Positions 1 to 11,039 of a stretch of DNA of 64,000 nt are shown in pieces; position 1 is the stretch's first letter; the number at the start of each line of letters is the position of its first letter. Both the position numbers and the translations under genes were made by a program. The stretch is from Heloderma charlesbogerti (lineage: Eukaryota > Chordata > Lepidosauria > Squamata > Helodermatidae). Below the pieces are notes generated by a model. That model was not told the origin of the DNA. It worked only from the letters and a program-made list of their open reading frames with translations, and searched no databases. The stretch lies in assembly GCA_026122225.1 (NCBI GenBank), contig JANEZZ010001959.1:1931501-1995500 (forward strand). The letters run 5' to 3'.

Positions 1-520
1 ATTGCTGGTGGGCAATACAGCTAATGTTTCTTTTAAACATATGCTTTGGCAATGTCCAGTAGTTTCTTCTTTTTGGGAGGAGTTTAATACAGAGATAAAT
101 GTACTGGAACAGTCTTTAATATTCACTGATATACATGCTATTTCAAATTATTTACCTGCTTCATGGAAATTAACAAATGGTCAGTGTAAATGGATTCTCT
201 GTACTCTTTTGACAGCTAAAAGACTGATATTGTAACACTGTAAGGATAAACATTCACCTCCTATAATGCAACTGAGGACCTTACAATGCTTTCAGTATTT
301 GAATGGGTAGCATATAGGTGCCACCTTCAAATGGATATATATTTGCATATTTGGTCCACTTTTGTTGAAACCCATTTATAATTGCTTGAAAGTTGTATGC
401 ATTTCATACAAATCTCTGTCTGTGTGTGTGTGTGTATAAATGGGGATTAAAAAAAACTTTTTGGTGACTGCGGACAACACGTTGGGGAGCCATCTGTGAG
501 CGCCACATTGGGGGCCCCTG
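1..520 (+). mobile_element. L1-type LINE 3' end joined to a hAT-type terminal sequence
   Basis: The frame at 2-235 reads FKHMLWQCPVVSSFWEEFN, which fits the C-terminal end of L1 ORF2 (the ...H.LW.CP.V..FW motif). It is followed by a 3' UTR-like stretch, a TG microsatellite (about 420-434) and an A-rich end. From about 496 to 520 the sequence changes to the right terminal sequence of a hAT family (ending GGGGGCCCCTG). A diverged second copy of the same arrangement is at 44943-45621. The element is truncated by the window edge. Confidence 0.7.
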
Positions 521-599
521 TGTTACAGAATATCTTCAACATCCCTAGTTGGGGGTTCATCAGTTCTGTCATACAGGCAAGACATGTTGTCTATGTTGC

Positions 600-1290
600 T
601 GCTCTTTTATTTTTTAAAAACAATAGTCTTGTAGCACCTTAAAGACTAACAAATTTCTTATGGCATAAGCTTTCACAGATAAGAGAACACTTCATCAGAT
701 GTTATCCTAAGCTGATAAGTATACATACACATTGGTGTATGCAGAAAAAAATGTAAGCAGTGACATCATAGGGAAGTGAAATGCAAAACATACAGACTGA
801 TAATGATGTTAAGACTTAATGTATATAAAATAATTAGAGTGACAAAGCAGTGTTGATGATAAGACAGACATCCTTGCATTGGTAAGCTGATTAACACTTG
901 TAGTGGGATAAAAACCTGTTCTCTCAATTCAGGCCACAGGTGATAGAACTGAACCGATAAGTTACAATGTCGCAATTTCACACTGGAGTCCCCTTTGAAG
1001 TCCCTTTGTTCAAGAATGGCCACTTTAAGGTCAGTAACAGAGTGTCCTTGGAGGTTGAAATTTTCTCCCACTGGTTTATGAATATTGCCCTTTCTGGTAC
1101 CAGATTTATGTCCATTCTTTTGCATAGAGACTGGCCTGTTTATATAATCTAAAATGAGAAGGGAATTGTTGATAATAGCATATATCATACTGGAAAATGA
1201 GCAAGTGAATGAACCATTGATGATGCAGCTGACATTATTACATCCTGTAATAGTGTTGCTGTTGAATAGCTGCTTTAGGTTAGTCAGCTG
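600..1290 (-). mobile_element. Penelope-like element, 3' end with degenerate GIY-YIG region
   Basis: Minus-strand frame at about 1263-910 reads NNVSCIINGSFTC, then IHKPVGENFNLQGHSVTDLK. These match the cysteine linker and the end of the GIY-YIG endonuclease domain of Penelope-like elements (GSFTC..., HKPV..HFN..GHS..DL). The GIY-YIG core itself is eroded (LDYI in place of a Y-I-G motif). Downstream on the same strand (702-617) is the tail CATCTGATGAAGTG...GTTAGTCTTTAAGG, repeated in many reptile genomes. The ORF is a chance opening through a fossil; no activity is expected. Confidence 0.65.
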
Positions 1291-1409
1291 TCTGCAAGCA
1301 AGAACAGTCCAAGGGGCCCTCCCATGCAAACAATGAGAGGACATCGACCAGGAAACTAAGGAAATGCAGTGGTGATAGAACACTTGCAGAGTGAGTGGTG
1401 ATATCCCAT

Positions 1410-1760
1410 TGACTTTGTGACAAAACCAGATAGCATATTTGATATCATTTACTTCCTGGAGTTCAGTGAAATATTCAGATATAGTATTTGTCCAATGTCG
1501 CACACATACTTGGTGGTAGAAAGACTGGGTGAAGGTCATGGGACCCAATGCCCATATCTGATGGGATTGGACCTTAGGAAGAGATACTGGTTGGTGCCTC
1601 TGCAATCACAAGATTGCAGGAAAACTGTGTTTTCCACTCAGCATGGTTCATTCCACTTTGTGACCAAACTTTTTGGGTTGAACAGCATTGTATTCACTTT
1701 TCAGCAGCTAGTGAACTGTGTATTTCAGCAGGTAGGTATAGAGGCTCATCTTTATGAGGG
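1410..1760 (+). mobile_element. Ty3/gypsy-type reverse transcriptase fragment
   Basis: The plus-strand frame at 1567-1734 reads LDLRKRYWLVPLQSQ, then KTVFSTQHGSFHF and FGLN...FTFQQLVN. This is the RT block LDL.KGYW.IPL...KTAFST.G...F...PFGL..AP.TFQ of Ty3/gypsy elements. The upstream part (CPMSHTYLVVERLG) fits the YPMPR..ELLDRLG block. It is a decayed fragment without LTRs or a YxDD motif in view, abutting the Penelope-like remnant in opposite orientation. Confidence 0.6.
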
Positions 1761-1829
1761 AATGAGGCGCTTCTCACTAGCATCTGAGTCTTCCTCTTGG
1801 AATAAAAGAATATAGACGATGAATGTAGA

Positions 1830-2800
1830 ATATAGACATAACAAAGTCTGTTTTCCTTGAGGAGCGACATAGCTTCTTTATGGGCTCAGGCCAGGCATTC
1901 CTTTTGCAGCTAGGCATGGGCTTCAGCCCACACTATTGGTTGTGCTTCTGGCAGGGCCCAACAATTTTTAATTGGGAACAAGCAGTGTTAAAGTGGAGCC
2001 AGGATTCACAGGGTTAAAGTGCCAGGAATGATTAGCAGGAATGATGATGTCATCTGCTGGCACCACCCCTCGACTTCCCTGTTACCTTTGAGCTTAGCTG
2101 CAGTCCTCACAGTAGCAGGCTGGAAAATGGATTTATCCAGCAACACTGTATTGTTGTGAACTATCTCTGTTGTAATGCAAAATATTTTGTGGTGGCTTGG
2201 TCTTGAATGGGCAATTAACCCATTAACTGTTCAAAATACCAGCTCCTGGTAGAGATGAAAATATCTAGAACTGTTTTGATGATATAGATCAAGACAGCTG
2301 CCTGCATTTTAGGGCCATGACTATCAAGACTGCTGTGATAAAAGCCTGCATTTCAGAATTTACCACTACACCTCTGGGGTAAAATCACATAGGATCATCT
2401 TCCAAACAAGAATTCAAAGAGGAAACCCCATTGAAGCCTAGGATGTTTCACCCAATTGCTGGATTCAACAACAGGTGAGGGATATCACAACTTGCTTGGG
2501 TAGATCACTAGGGCTATAAGTGAGTTCCTGATTGTGGCTTAGCAAAGCCAAGCCATGTTAAAGATGTGATCAAATGGATGCATCCCTCTAAACATCTTTC
2601 CCAATCTAATATGGATGTTGGGCTAGCTGGATGCTGGATAGTCTATAAACCAACTTCACACATTTTCAAAAGATAAATACATCAACAGATCAAGAGGAAA
2701 TGCTTACCTATCATCTCTAGTACAAAGTGTCCAAAAGCAATACTTTGGCCATTGCTAAGAGAGGATGGTGCCTGACTGCAATCAAACTGTGCCAGGGACT
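1830..2800. other. Intergenic stretch without recognised features
   Basis: No coding exon, RNA gene or confidently recognised repeat seen. Short ORFs only. Confidence 0.5.
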
Positions 2801-2814
2801 TCCAGTAAGACTGT

Positions 2815-3640
2815 TGGGCCCCATCTACACTGGGCTTTTACTCCGGGGCGGGTGCAAGTCGAGGTCCCTTGTGATAGATGACAGTCGCAACTTTGCAGCC
2901 AGCCGTGGTTTTCGCCAGGAAAAAGCAGAGTTCCAAGGAGTCGTTTTACTGAGATTTTTTGGGTTTGCTGCGGGCTCCCCTGAGGTTGCGGGCCATCTGT
3001 TCCTTCCCCGAAATGACTTCGCATCTTACAGTGGGCGTGTTGTAGGTGTGCGTAGTGCCTGCGTCACTCTGTGACGCCCCTTTGCTCCCCCATCCCTTCA
3101 CAGCTGTGCAGTTACAGAGGCACAGGGGGACATTATCATTTATTTAATCAAACTTCCACACATTTTTTGCAGCGTTGTATCTTCACAAGGGTTGCTTTTG
3201 GACTCCATACCCAAGGGCTGGGGGTTGGGGAAGGAACAACATCGCTCCAGCCACCATTTCGGAGCGATGGCTTGGCACATAGCGCTCACTCTTGTGAATG
3301 CGAACCATCGAGAATGTCTTGGGCTGGGGAACTGACAAACTGATGCTGCAGAAATGAAGGAGCACAAAATACCCAATTTATGTAAAACAGGGTCGGAAGA
3401 CATAGAGAGCCCCTCAAATATAAAACAGCCACTGAGGTTTCACATGCCCACACTCATGGGACTGCACAGCTGCGCATTTCAGTATAATGGCAAAAAAAAG
3501 GCACTGCAAGTCTCTTAGGGAAGCGCGCAGGACATCACAAGTGTATCGCAGGGCATGGTGATTCGAAGCTGCATTGCTGCACAGTTGTGACAGGGTGGGG
3601 GGCCAAAGCAGTGCTATGTAGATGGGGCACTGGTTGAGAT
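2815..3640. mobile_element. Possible non-autonomous DNA transposon, about 820 bp
   Basis: The ends form an imperfect inverted repeat: GGGCCCCATCTACACTG on the left against the reverse complement of TGTAGATGGGGCACTGG on the right. The interior is GC-rich compared with the flanks and lacks a transposase frame. The target-site duplication is not clear. Confidence 0.35.
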
Positions 3641-3699
3641 GAACCTCTTGTAATTCATGATGGCATAATGGATACAACAATAGCACCTTAAGACAAACC

Positions 3700-5640
3700 C
3701 TACATAAAAGGATTTGATCCTACTGCCTAGAGTTAAAGGGTTAAAGGCAGCACTAAAAAATAGTTTCAGCAGAAGTTAAAATCCATTAGAGATTAAAAGT
3801 TTGGGAATATTAAAAATATTAAAAAGGCCTAAAATACATAAATGCTCATGCCAGCTAGAGCCCCCCCACACACACACACACAGAGAAGCAGTGTACCAGA
3901 ACTAAGAAGGCCTTCTCCCCAGATACCATCACCTTTCCTCAGATGGCAGAGGCATCCCAAGAGCCTCGAGGAAGATCATATTGTAAGAGCAGGCACACAT
4001 GGGATAATATATATTTTAGATATTCAAAATTTCAAGTTTTGAAATTGATTTCAAATTTTTAAGTTTCAAAATCTGAATTTTTTACTTCACATTTTGATCT
4101 TCAAAAAGTAGAAAATTGGTATGTTTCATTTCAGAGGGTGGAATTATCCCAGAGACAGAGGCAACAACCACATCAGGGTATCCATTTAAACTGTCTTCTT
4201 TTGAAAAGCAGTGATTTCCATAACAACTAATTCCTGTTTCAGATTTAAATTACTGAATTTAAAACGTAGAACATGAAGACAGTTTCATTTAAAATAAGTT
4301 TTGATTCTAGATAAAAACATCAAAAATAGGCTAACACCAGCTATCCTAATTTGTACTATAGTTCACAAGGTCTGAACTTCAGAAACTGTTTTTAAAGCTC
4401 CAGCACAGCCTTGGGATATGTGAATTAATTTTTAAAAATTGTGTCCTTGAGCATGCGCAGAGCAAATTTTCTTAACACTGAACAGCCACAGTCAGCCCTT
4501 TCACATCTGGGAAGTAGTCCACTTGGCCCGAGAATGGGATGCTTGGAAGTGTTTGTGCTTGCTCTTCCCGTTGTGAATCAATGCTTGTCATCCCCACTCC
4601 TTCATCCTGTTGAATATAATGTTAACAAGTGTGAGTGAGCTGTGAAAGGAATGTCTGAGACCCTTGGCTGACAACATCATAGGCCAGATGTGATTTTGTC
4701 TGTATATGCTTTTCGTTCATTTCACTTTTATTGCCATGTAAACTCTGCTATCCTTAAATACGTTCAAACGTATTTTTTAATTATAAACCTATGTCTCAGA
4801 GTAATTCATGCTAAAACCTATAAACTAACAATGTAATCTTGTGCATGGTTTAAGTGGAACTTGCTCTCTAGTAAGTGTGCATAGTTTGTAGTTTAACGCC
4901 ATAGTCCTATGCATGTTTAGTAAGAAGCAAGACTCGCTGAGTTCAGTGGTCTTATGCTCAGGTAAATATGTGTAGCTGAAGCATGCAATCCTTTGCACAT
5001 GTAACTGGGAGTAAACCACCCGCCCACCCCTGAAAACAGTGGAGCTTACTTATGAGTCAACATGCATGGAATTGCATTGTAAGAATTTTAAACTACCCCT
5101 AAATATGAGGATTCTTTTATACAAGATGTTGATGAGGTCTGTCGTGGCAGCTGAATTGAGGTTTGAATACATTTTGTGAGGTCCTATACCCCACTTTAAC
5201 ATAATCCGTCACAAAATAAACATATAAAATACATGTAATAAATAAAATAAATAAAAAACAGGGGAAACAGGCAAACCAGATGATTCTCCCTTTTTTAAAT
5301 TAGACATGAACTACTATTAGTATTGACTATTGGCTCTCAAATATAAAATACTGAATATAACTGGCCAAACACTATGTAGGGTATCAAATACTGTTTCTAG
5401 AAAGGCAAAAATATTCAAAACTGAAAGTCAGATATCACATCTAATGTCATCTGATATCAAATACCAAACATGAGCTGGGATTCTGCAGTAAGGACTCTCA
5501 TTCTGTCTAGCATAAGGGCAGTAATTGGTGAGGAAAAAGTATGCATTATTTAAAAAAAAAATCAGTGGCACACAGCTTGACCAATATATCACATGAACAT
5601 TTATCTGAACCAGTGTACCTAGCTGTAAGCCAAAAAACGT
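3700..5640. other. Intergenic AT-rich stretch
   Basis: Contains an AC microsatellite (about 3868-3882), a T/A-rich self-complementary patch (4020-4130) and a short repeat of the AATCCTATGCAT type near 4890-5080. No gene was recognised. Confidence 0.5.
4890..5085. repeat. Squamate-type short dispersed repeat (TCCTATGCATGTTTA family)
   Basis: Contains TCCTATGCATGTTTA, TTCAGTGG, GGGAGTAA and ATGCATGGAATTGCA blocks that recur in this window at 7155-7235, 56370-56455, 59512-59690 and 62080-62180. The ends are mutually inverted. The family name is not known to me. Confidence 0.5.
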
Positions 5641-5651
5641 TATCACTGTAG

Positions 5652-6611
5652 CATGGGGATAGGCAACGTGGCGCCCTCAGGTGCCACTGCGCCTGTAGAC
5701 ACCTCCCTCTGCATCTGCAAAGCGCCTTGCTGATATCTATAGGTGTGTGTTTTTAATGCACTTCTAAAAATTATTAAAACTGAGTGGCTGGGAGCACTTG
5801 GAAGTGAAGTGCTGTCCTCTAGCTGCCTGCCATCTTTATTCTCCAAAATCCACTGGGCCCCACGAGGACTCAGAAATATTCTCAGGAAGTAAAGAGGGCA
5901 GGTGGCTGGAGGCCAGAGCTTTATTCTGAAGCATTCTTGGATGCCCATAAGAAAAAGGAAGAAGGGATGGATTCCATTGCAAATGGGGATGGTAAAGCAG
6001 TAGGCTTGGGAATGGCAGCATGGCAACCAGAGGAAGGATGGGGTTGACCTGGAGGAGATCCAACAGGGTGAGAAAAGGAAGCAGGGCGACTTGGGCTGGG
6101 TCGAGGTAACCCAACAGGGTAGTAGGAGAAAGCTGGGTGGCTAGGGCTGCTGAGGGGGTAATCTCATGTGGGGTAGGAGGAAGCAGGGAAAGTGGGAATG
6201 GGGAGGGCTGTGGCGAGCAAACAGGAAGAGTTAGGGAGGCCTGTGGGGTGTGACTGGGGTGACAGGATCTTGGTTGCTGGGAGTGTGAGATGAGAGTGTG
6301 TTGTAAGTGTTTAGGTGGTGGTGGTAGTCCTGAATCAGAGAGAACTGTGGGTTCAAGGAGTGCCTTTATATTTTGGGGATCAGACCCAACCACTACCACG
6401 TATTCAGGATCTTGGGCAAGTTACTTGTCTTTTAGACTCAAACAATTGCCGTTCTCTGAAATTGATGTTTTGTGACTGGTGGTGCCCACCATGGCAGCCA
6501 TTTTATTTAGGGACACCCCTATGGCAGCCATTTTGTGACAGCACCCATGACACTTTTTCAAAATTCCAAATGTACCCACCTGTCTAAAAATGGTGGAAAT
6601 CCCTCCCCTAG
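5652..6611. mobile_element. hAT-type non-autonomous element, about 960 bp
   Basis: Left end ATGGGGATAGGCAACGTGGC matches the common CAGGGGTAGGCAAC hAT terminus; the right end is CCCTCCCCTAG. Flanking 8-mers CACTGTAG and CACTTTTT agree at 5 of 8 positions, a decayed hAT target duplication. The left end and the CCATGGCAGCCATTTT block near the right end recur in the element at 41775-42958. Minus-strand ORFs inside it match no family I know. Confidence 0.55.
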
Positions 6612-7154
6612 CACTTTTTTTTAAAAATCTAACCTAACCCTATATACACACAACATATATATACCATCTTTCTATAGGATGGAGCAGTTGTCTACCATCA
6701 GGTGCTCCCTGTAAAATAAAATTGTTCTTCCTGGCTTTACTATCTAACTCCTCCATTCTATCTTGTAACTTAGTTATGGTGAATTCTTGCTTCTCCACAT
6801 CCACTTATTTATTCTGCATTCTTTTTGTATTTTGTCATTTTCATACCTTCAGTTAATCTATTTTATTTGGATAAGAAAATCCCATTGGTTTATCACTATA
6901 TCAAAGCTATTCTTAGTCTACTGATTTCATACACAAAGTCTTTTTAAAATGAGGAGGTAATCCTGGACAAGTCAAAATAAGGTCCAAGTCATACTATATA
7001 TTAATTAAGCCAACTGGGTAAGGAAGTAAATTCTTCCAAATCTCAAACTGTGTCATACGTATATAGCTTTTGCATCTAGTTTCACTTCTACACATAAGAG
7101 TTATGTCATTTCCTTAAATAAAATAAATTAGAAAAACACGTTAGTGTTTTACAA

Positions 7155-7235
7155 GCCTAATCCTATGCATATTTACTTGGAATTAAGTCCCACTTAAAGG
7201 TGCTTACTTCCAAGTAAATATACATAGAATTGAAG
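7155..7235. repeat. Short palindromic repeat (TCCTATGCAT family)
   Basis: The two halves are inverted: CCTATGCATATTTACTTGGA against TCCAAGTAAATATACATAG. Total about 80 bp. Same family as 4890-5085. Confidence 0.6.
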
Positions 7236-7514
7236 CCTGAAAAGATAACATAGTATAGCTGATACATTTCCAGCTCACCACAGTATAACAATGGCTCTGG
7301 TTGGATGCTCAATTCCCAGCTTCCTAAATCATAGTTTGGCAGCCACGAACAAGTAACAAAACTGCACGTTCCCACCTCCAGTGTTTGGCACTTACATCCT
7401 AGTTTAATCAAACCAGAGTTAATTGTGTCCAAAATGTGGCTTAATGTCAATTTATCAACCAAAATCTTAAATCAGTTTGAAACTGGTTTAAAATCCTGGT
7501 TAGTTTCAGGCTTA

Positions 7515-7895
7515 GAGAGCAATCCTATGGCCGCTAGACAGTGTCTAGACAACCATAGGATTTTTCAGTTCCCAGAAACCACACTCCCTGCCCCCTCCCC
7601 CTTGTGGGTGGCACGTTTCTTCCCCGTCTCCATGCTCGTAACCACAGTGTAGAGCGGGTGAAAAGGGGTGTTCTTGGGGGCAGGCAGGAAACCGCAGAAG
7701 CGCTATGAAGCTTCCTATGTGCGTTCTGGCCTCCCCGCTCCTGCTCCAACATCCCCAGCTAGACAGCCACAAGTGCAGGGTGGCCAGATCGGGGAGGAGA
7801 GGATCCCCTCCGTGCTCCACCCACCCTGCATTGGATAGTCGGCTGCCTCTGAGTTCAGAAGTGGGCAACTACCCAATAGGATTGCACCCTTAATG
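7515..7895 (+). repeat. About 370-bp dispersed element, copy 1
   Basis: Bounded by GCAATCCTATGG and the inverted CCAATAGGATTGC. The interior is shared with the element at 53137-53500 (same orientation: GGGTGAAAA, ACCGCAGAAGC, AGCTTCCTATGTG blocks) and, reversed, with 36700-36960 (ATCCTATTGGG, CTATCCAATGCA, TCTGGCCACCCTGCA). Probably a non-autonomous DNA transposon; no coding capacity. Confidence 0.6.
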
Positions 7896-7899
7896 GTTA

Positions 7900-9750
7900 A
7901 GGGCTAACTGTGGGTTAATTAAACCAGTATGTTAGCATCGAGGAAGGAAGGGATGAGGAAGTATGTGGCCTTGTTGCTCATTCCTGCCTGCTAAATTATG
8001 GTTTAGGCCTTTTCTGTCCCTAAATATGCATAGAATTGCACCTTTAGTGTCTGAACCAGGGGAGCATTGCACCCTGAACCAGGGGAGTATAATTTACTCA
8101 CCATTGTTTTCACTCTTTTCTTCAAGTGCCTGTGGAGATTCTCTGATGACTTCCCAACAATAAACCTTAATTAGCATTAGAGTTGTTTGGAGTGGAATAT
8201 ACAAGCAAAGAATGCAGAGCACCCCCTCTCCTGGACACTGTTGGAAAAATGGATCTCAACAAGACCAGTGGATTTGTTGGGCAGCATTAATTGACTGACA
8301 GTGTAATCTACCATCTGTTACACAGATAATCCTCAAGATTTACTAAGTGAAAGATTGCATGTATATTTTCTCTATGAACAAGAGTATTTATTGAGGCATG
8401 CTGAAGCAAAAACTCAAACATACTGAGAGATGTCTGCTAAAGTAACCTTGAAAAAGCAAATAATGATATAAATTTGCCACTGTGTCATAAATAATGATAT
8501 GCTTATCTTTCCAGAATACATAAACATGTGTCTCTCCTGATAAAATTAAATTTATATTTTACAGCCTGTCATGTAAACATCTGGGAAATGTCTGGAATTG
8601 TGTCTGGAAAGTTGAAATCCTTTTATGTCTCCCTTAAATTCAGTATGAATATTTTGATAATACAAACCAATTGTATCCTCTAACAAGTGTTGTTGCTGTC
8701 TGACAGTTTTTTCTTAGGTGACTTTATATGAGAACAGTTGCTATATAAATGTATTTACTGTGAACAGGCTCATCAGCATAGTTCAACTAATTTTTCTAAC
8801 TTTCCTTTCTTCCATACCCCATTTTCTCCGTCTGTTAAGATGTTTAAGGTAATGTATCATATTTGTGTCTGTGTGCCATGTATGGGGTTATTCTATTTTA
8901 TTCTCACAACTAACTTCAGCAGGCTGAAAGTGGCTTATTAAGTTGAGAACAATGGGCAATATCCGAAACTGCCACTGCACTCCCGTTGTTTCTGTTGCAC
9001 TGCAGGACCCACTGCTGGTGCTTCCTAAAGCAACCCTAAAAACTAGCAGAATGACTTATTTCTGGAATAGGACAGGTCAGCTCCACTGACCTCCCTTTTT
9101 CCAGAATCAAGCATTTTGGCTTGTTTCCATTTGCTGCAGGATCTGCTAGCTTCCCGCGGTGCTAGCTGTGGGTCCTGCTAATGCATGGGTGGCATTAGAT
9201 CCTACCCAATAAGGCCAAGTGGAGATTTGAACCCATATTTATAGGTCCATGTTCTACAGTCTACCTGTTATACAACATTTGCTCCATCAGGCTAGTCTCT
9301 GAAGTATGGAAATATATTCATAGACTTGTACAATACCATTACCTATCCTGAACCCTTCTGATAAGGTGAACTAAAAATACAGCTTGTTCTGCAATCTAGT
9401 GTAATCAGTCTATCTACATATAAATCAAATTTAATTTCATTAACTTCAATGGGATTAAAATATAAAATCCTTTAAGTGGATTATGGATCAAATTGTAAGT
9501 AAGCAAATTCACCTCTGTAGGAAAAGTTTTAGTCTCAATTTTATCTCTTCCCTCTGTTACTTAATAACAATTTTAGTGTTTTCATAGGATGTTCATTGCA
9601 TCAGTAATTATTACATACCCATAGTCAAGTAGGAATAGCCTTTTGTAACTACTAATTTAGCTTAATGTAAACTTTTACTACCACCCTAGACATTTATCGC
9701 TGTGTGAGTCCACTACAAGCAATAGCATACAGTTCAGTTCTACTTTTATA
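7900..9750. other. Intergenic stretch without recognised genes
   Basis: AT-rich sequence with only short chance ORFs. Some moderately GC-rich blocks (about 8955-9210) look repeat-derived but are not recognised. Confidence 0.45.
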
Positions 9751-9756
9751 AATATA

Positions 9757-9848
9757 ACAGTTTTACTTTTTCCTTGCCTTTATAGTACAACTCTTCTGAT
9801 GGTACAAAATGATCCAGATATTGAGTGCTTTATATATTAAAAGCATAT
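9757..9848 (+). repeat. Left arm of a perfect 92-bp inverted repeat
   Basis: Identical over all 92 bases to the reverse complement of 10942-11033. Similarity stops sharply on both sides. The arm begins ACAGTTTTACTTTTTCC and ends AAAAGCATAT. It is not one of the repeat families recognised elsewhere in this window. Confidence 0.9.
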
Positions 9849-10941
9849 ATTCATATCCCTTCTTATACTTGCAGCACACATCTCCTATCTCATCTCGCTC
9901 ATCCTGAGAATCAGCCTTGTGAGATCAGGTCACTCACAGATGGGAAATGCATCTTAGGTACATCTTACCCATGGCCTTCCAGTGATCCAGGGCGGAACAA
10001 ACATGGAAGGGCTGGACCAACTTAATGAGAGGCTTGCAACATATGTCAATAAACTAAATAAATCCATAGATTTTCTATAATCCAGAGACTTCCTTGTGAA
10101 GAAATTAACTAAGACAAAACTATCCAGGTCAAATCTTTATATCCAATAAATGTACATTTTAATAGACATGGTACAAAAATTATTTTCTAGTTATGTACAC
10201 AGATTTGACACTTGAGCCCAATCAATCTAATATTGCAACAGATTTTGCAGAAACTCAGGAAGTCAGACAAGGAACTGTTCCTATTTTTCCTCAGGCATGT
10301 ATGTGCACACACTTTACATAGTCGTAGCTTTCCATGATCATGGTGGCACTTTTTTTAGCTGCTGCAGTCGTAGGAATTGGCTAGTTGACATTATATTATT
10401 CATATGCATGGATAACCAGAGACAGTCAAGATAGCTTGTATGAAGAAAACATGTATAATCCAACCCCTTGCTTTTTGTTTTTGTCTTGCTTTAAGTTCTA
10501 TCACTCAGTTCATAGAATGAATGTCTTTATAAGGAACATAAAGTTGCCCATTTAGATTCCAGCAGAAGAGGTGAAATGTACTACCATATCTTAGGAAGCT
10601 AATTGTGTTGGGTTCAACCAGAGTACAAAGCTGGAGCAGGCTTTTGCTTTGTATAACGGCAGAGCTGGCCAAACTGCAGTGAATACAGTGGCACAAGTCA
10701 CCGCTTGCACCACGATGTACTTGGGCTGTCAACAATGTTGAAGAATTTTACATAAACTGCTAGCTCAATGTAATAAAGCTTAACAAGAAGAACTAATTCA
10801 GTAGCTTAAACCTCTGGTAGGGAAAATACTTTGTATGTATCTTCTACACACACACCATTTTAGTTTTTATTTATATTACAGTAGACACTTACTCCTATTA
10901 ATCACTTTTTTCAGAAGCCTAAATATATATTTTTCCTTATA

Positions 10942-11033
10942 ATATGCTTTTAATATATAAAGCACTCAATATCTGGATCATTTTGTACCATCAGAAGAGT
11001 TGTACTATAAAGGCAAGGAAAAAGTAAAACTGT
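10942..11033 (-). repeat. Right arm of a perfect 92-bp inverted repeat
   Basis: Exact inverted copy of 9757-9848, separated from it by 1093 bp. The outer flanks (AATATA on the left, ATGTCAT on the right) give no convincing target duplication. Confidence 0.9.
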
Positions 11034-11039
11034 ATGTCA

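Noticed and set aside
766..1605. 279-aa ORF as a host gene
   Set aside because: Its recognisable part is a Penelope-like remnant and the rest is antisense to a gypsy RT fragment.
10505..10735. Minus-strand ORF with cysteines that could be a terminal exon, followed by a 3' UTR-like region with ATTAAA
   Set aside because: A second frame is also open here, no family is recognised, the acceptor is weak, and ORFs of this length are common by chance in this AT-rich sequence.
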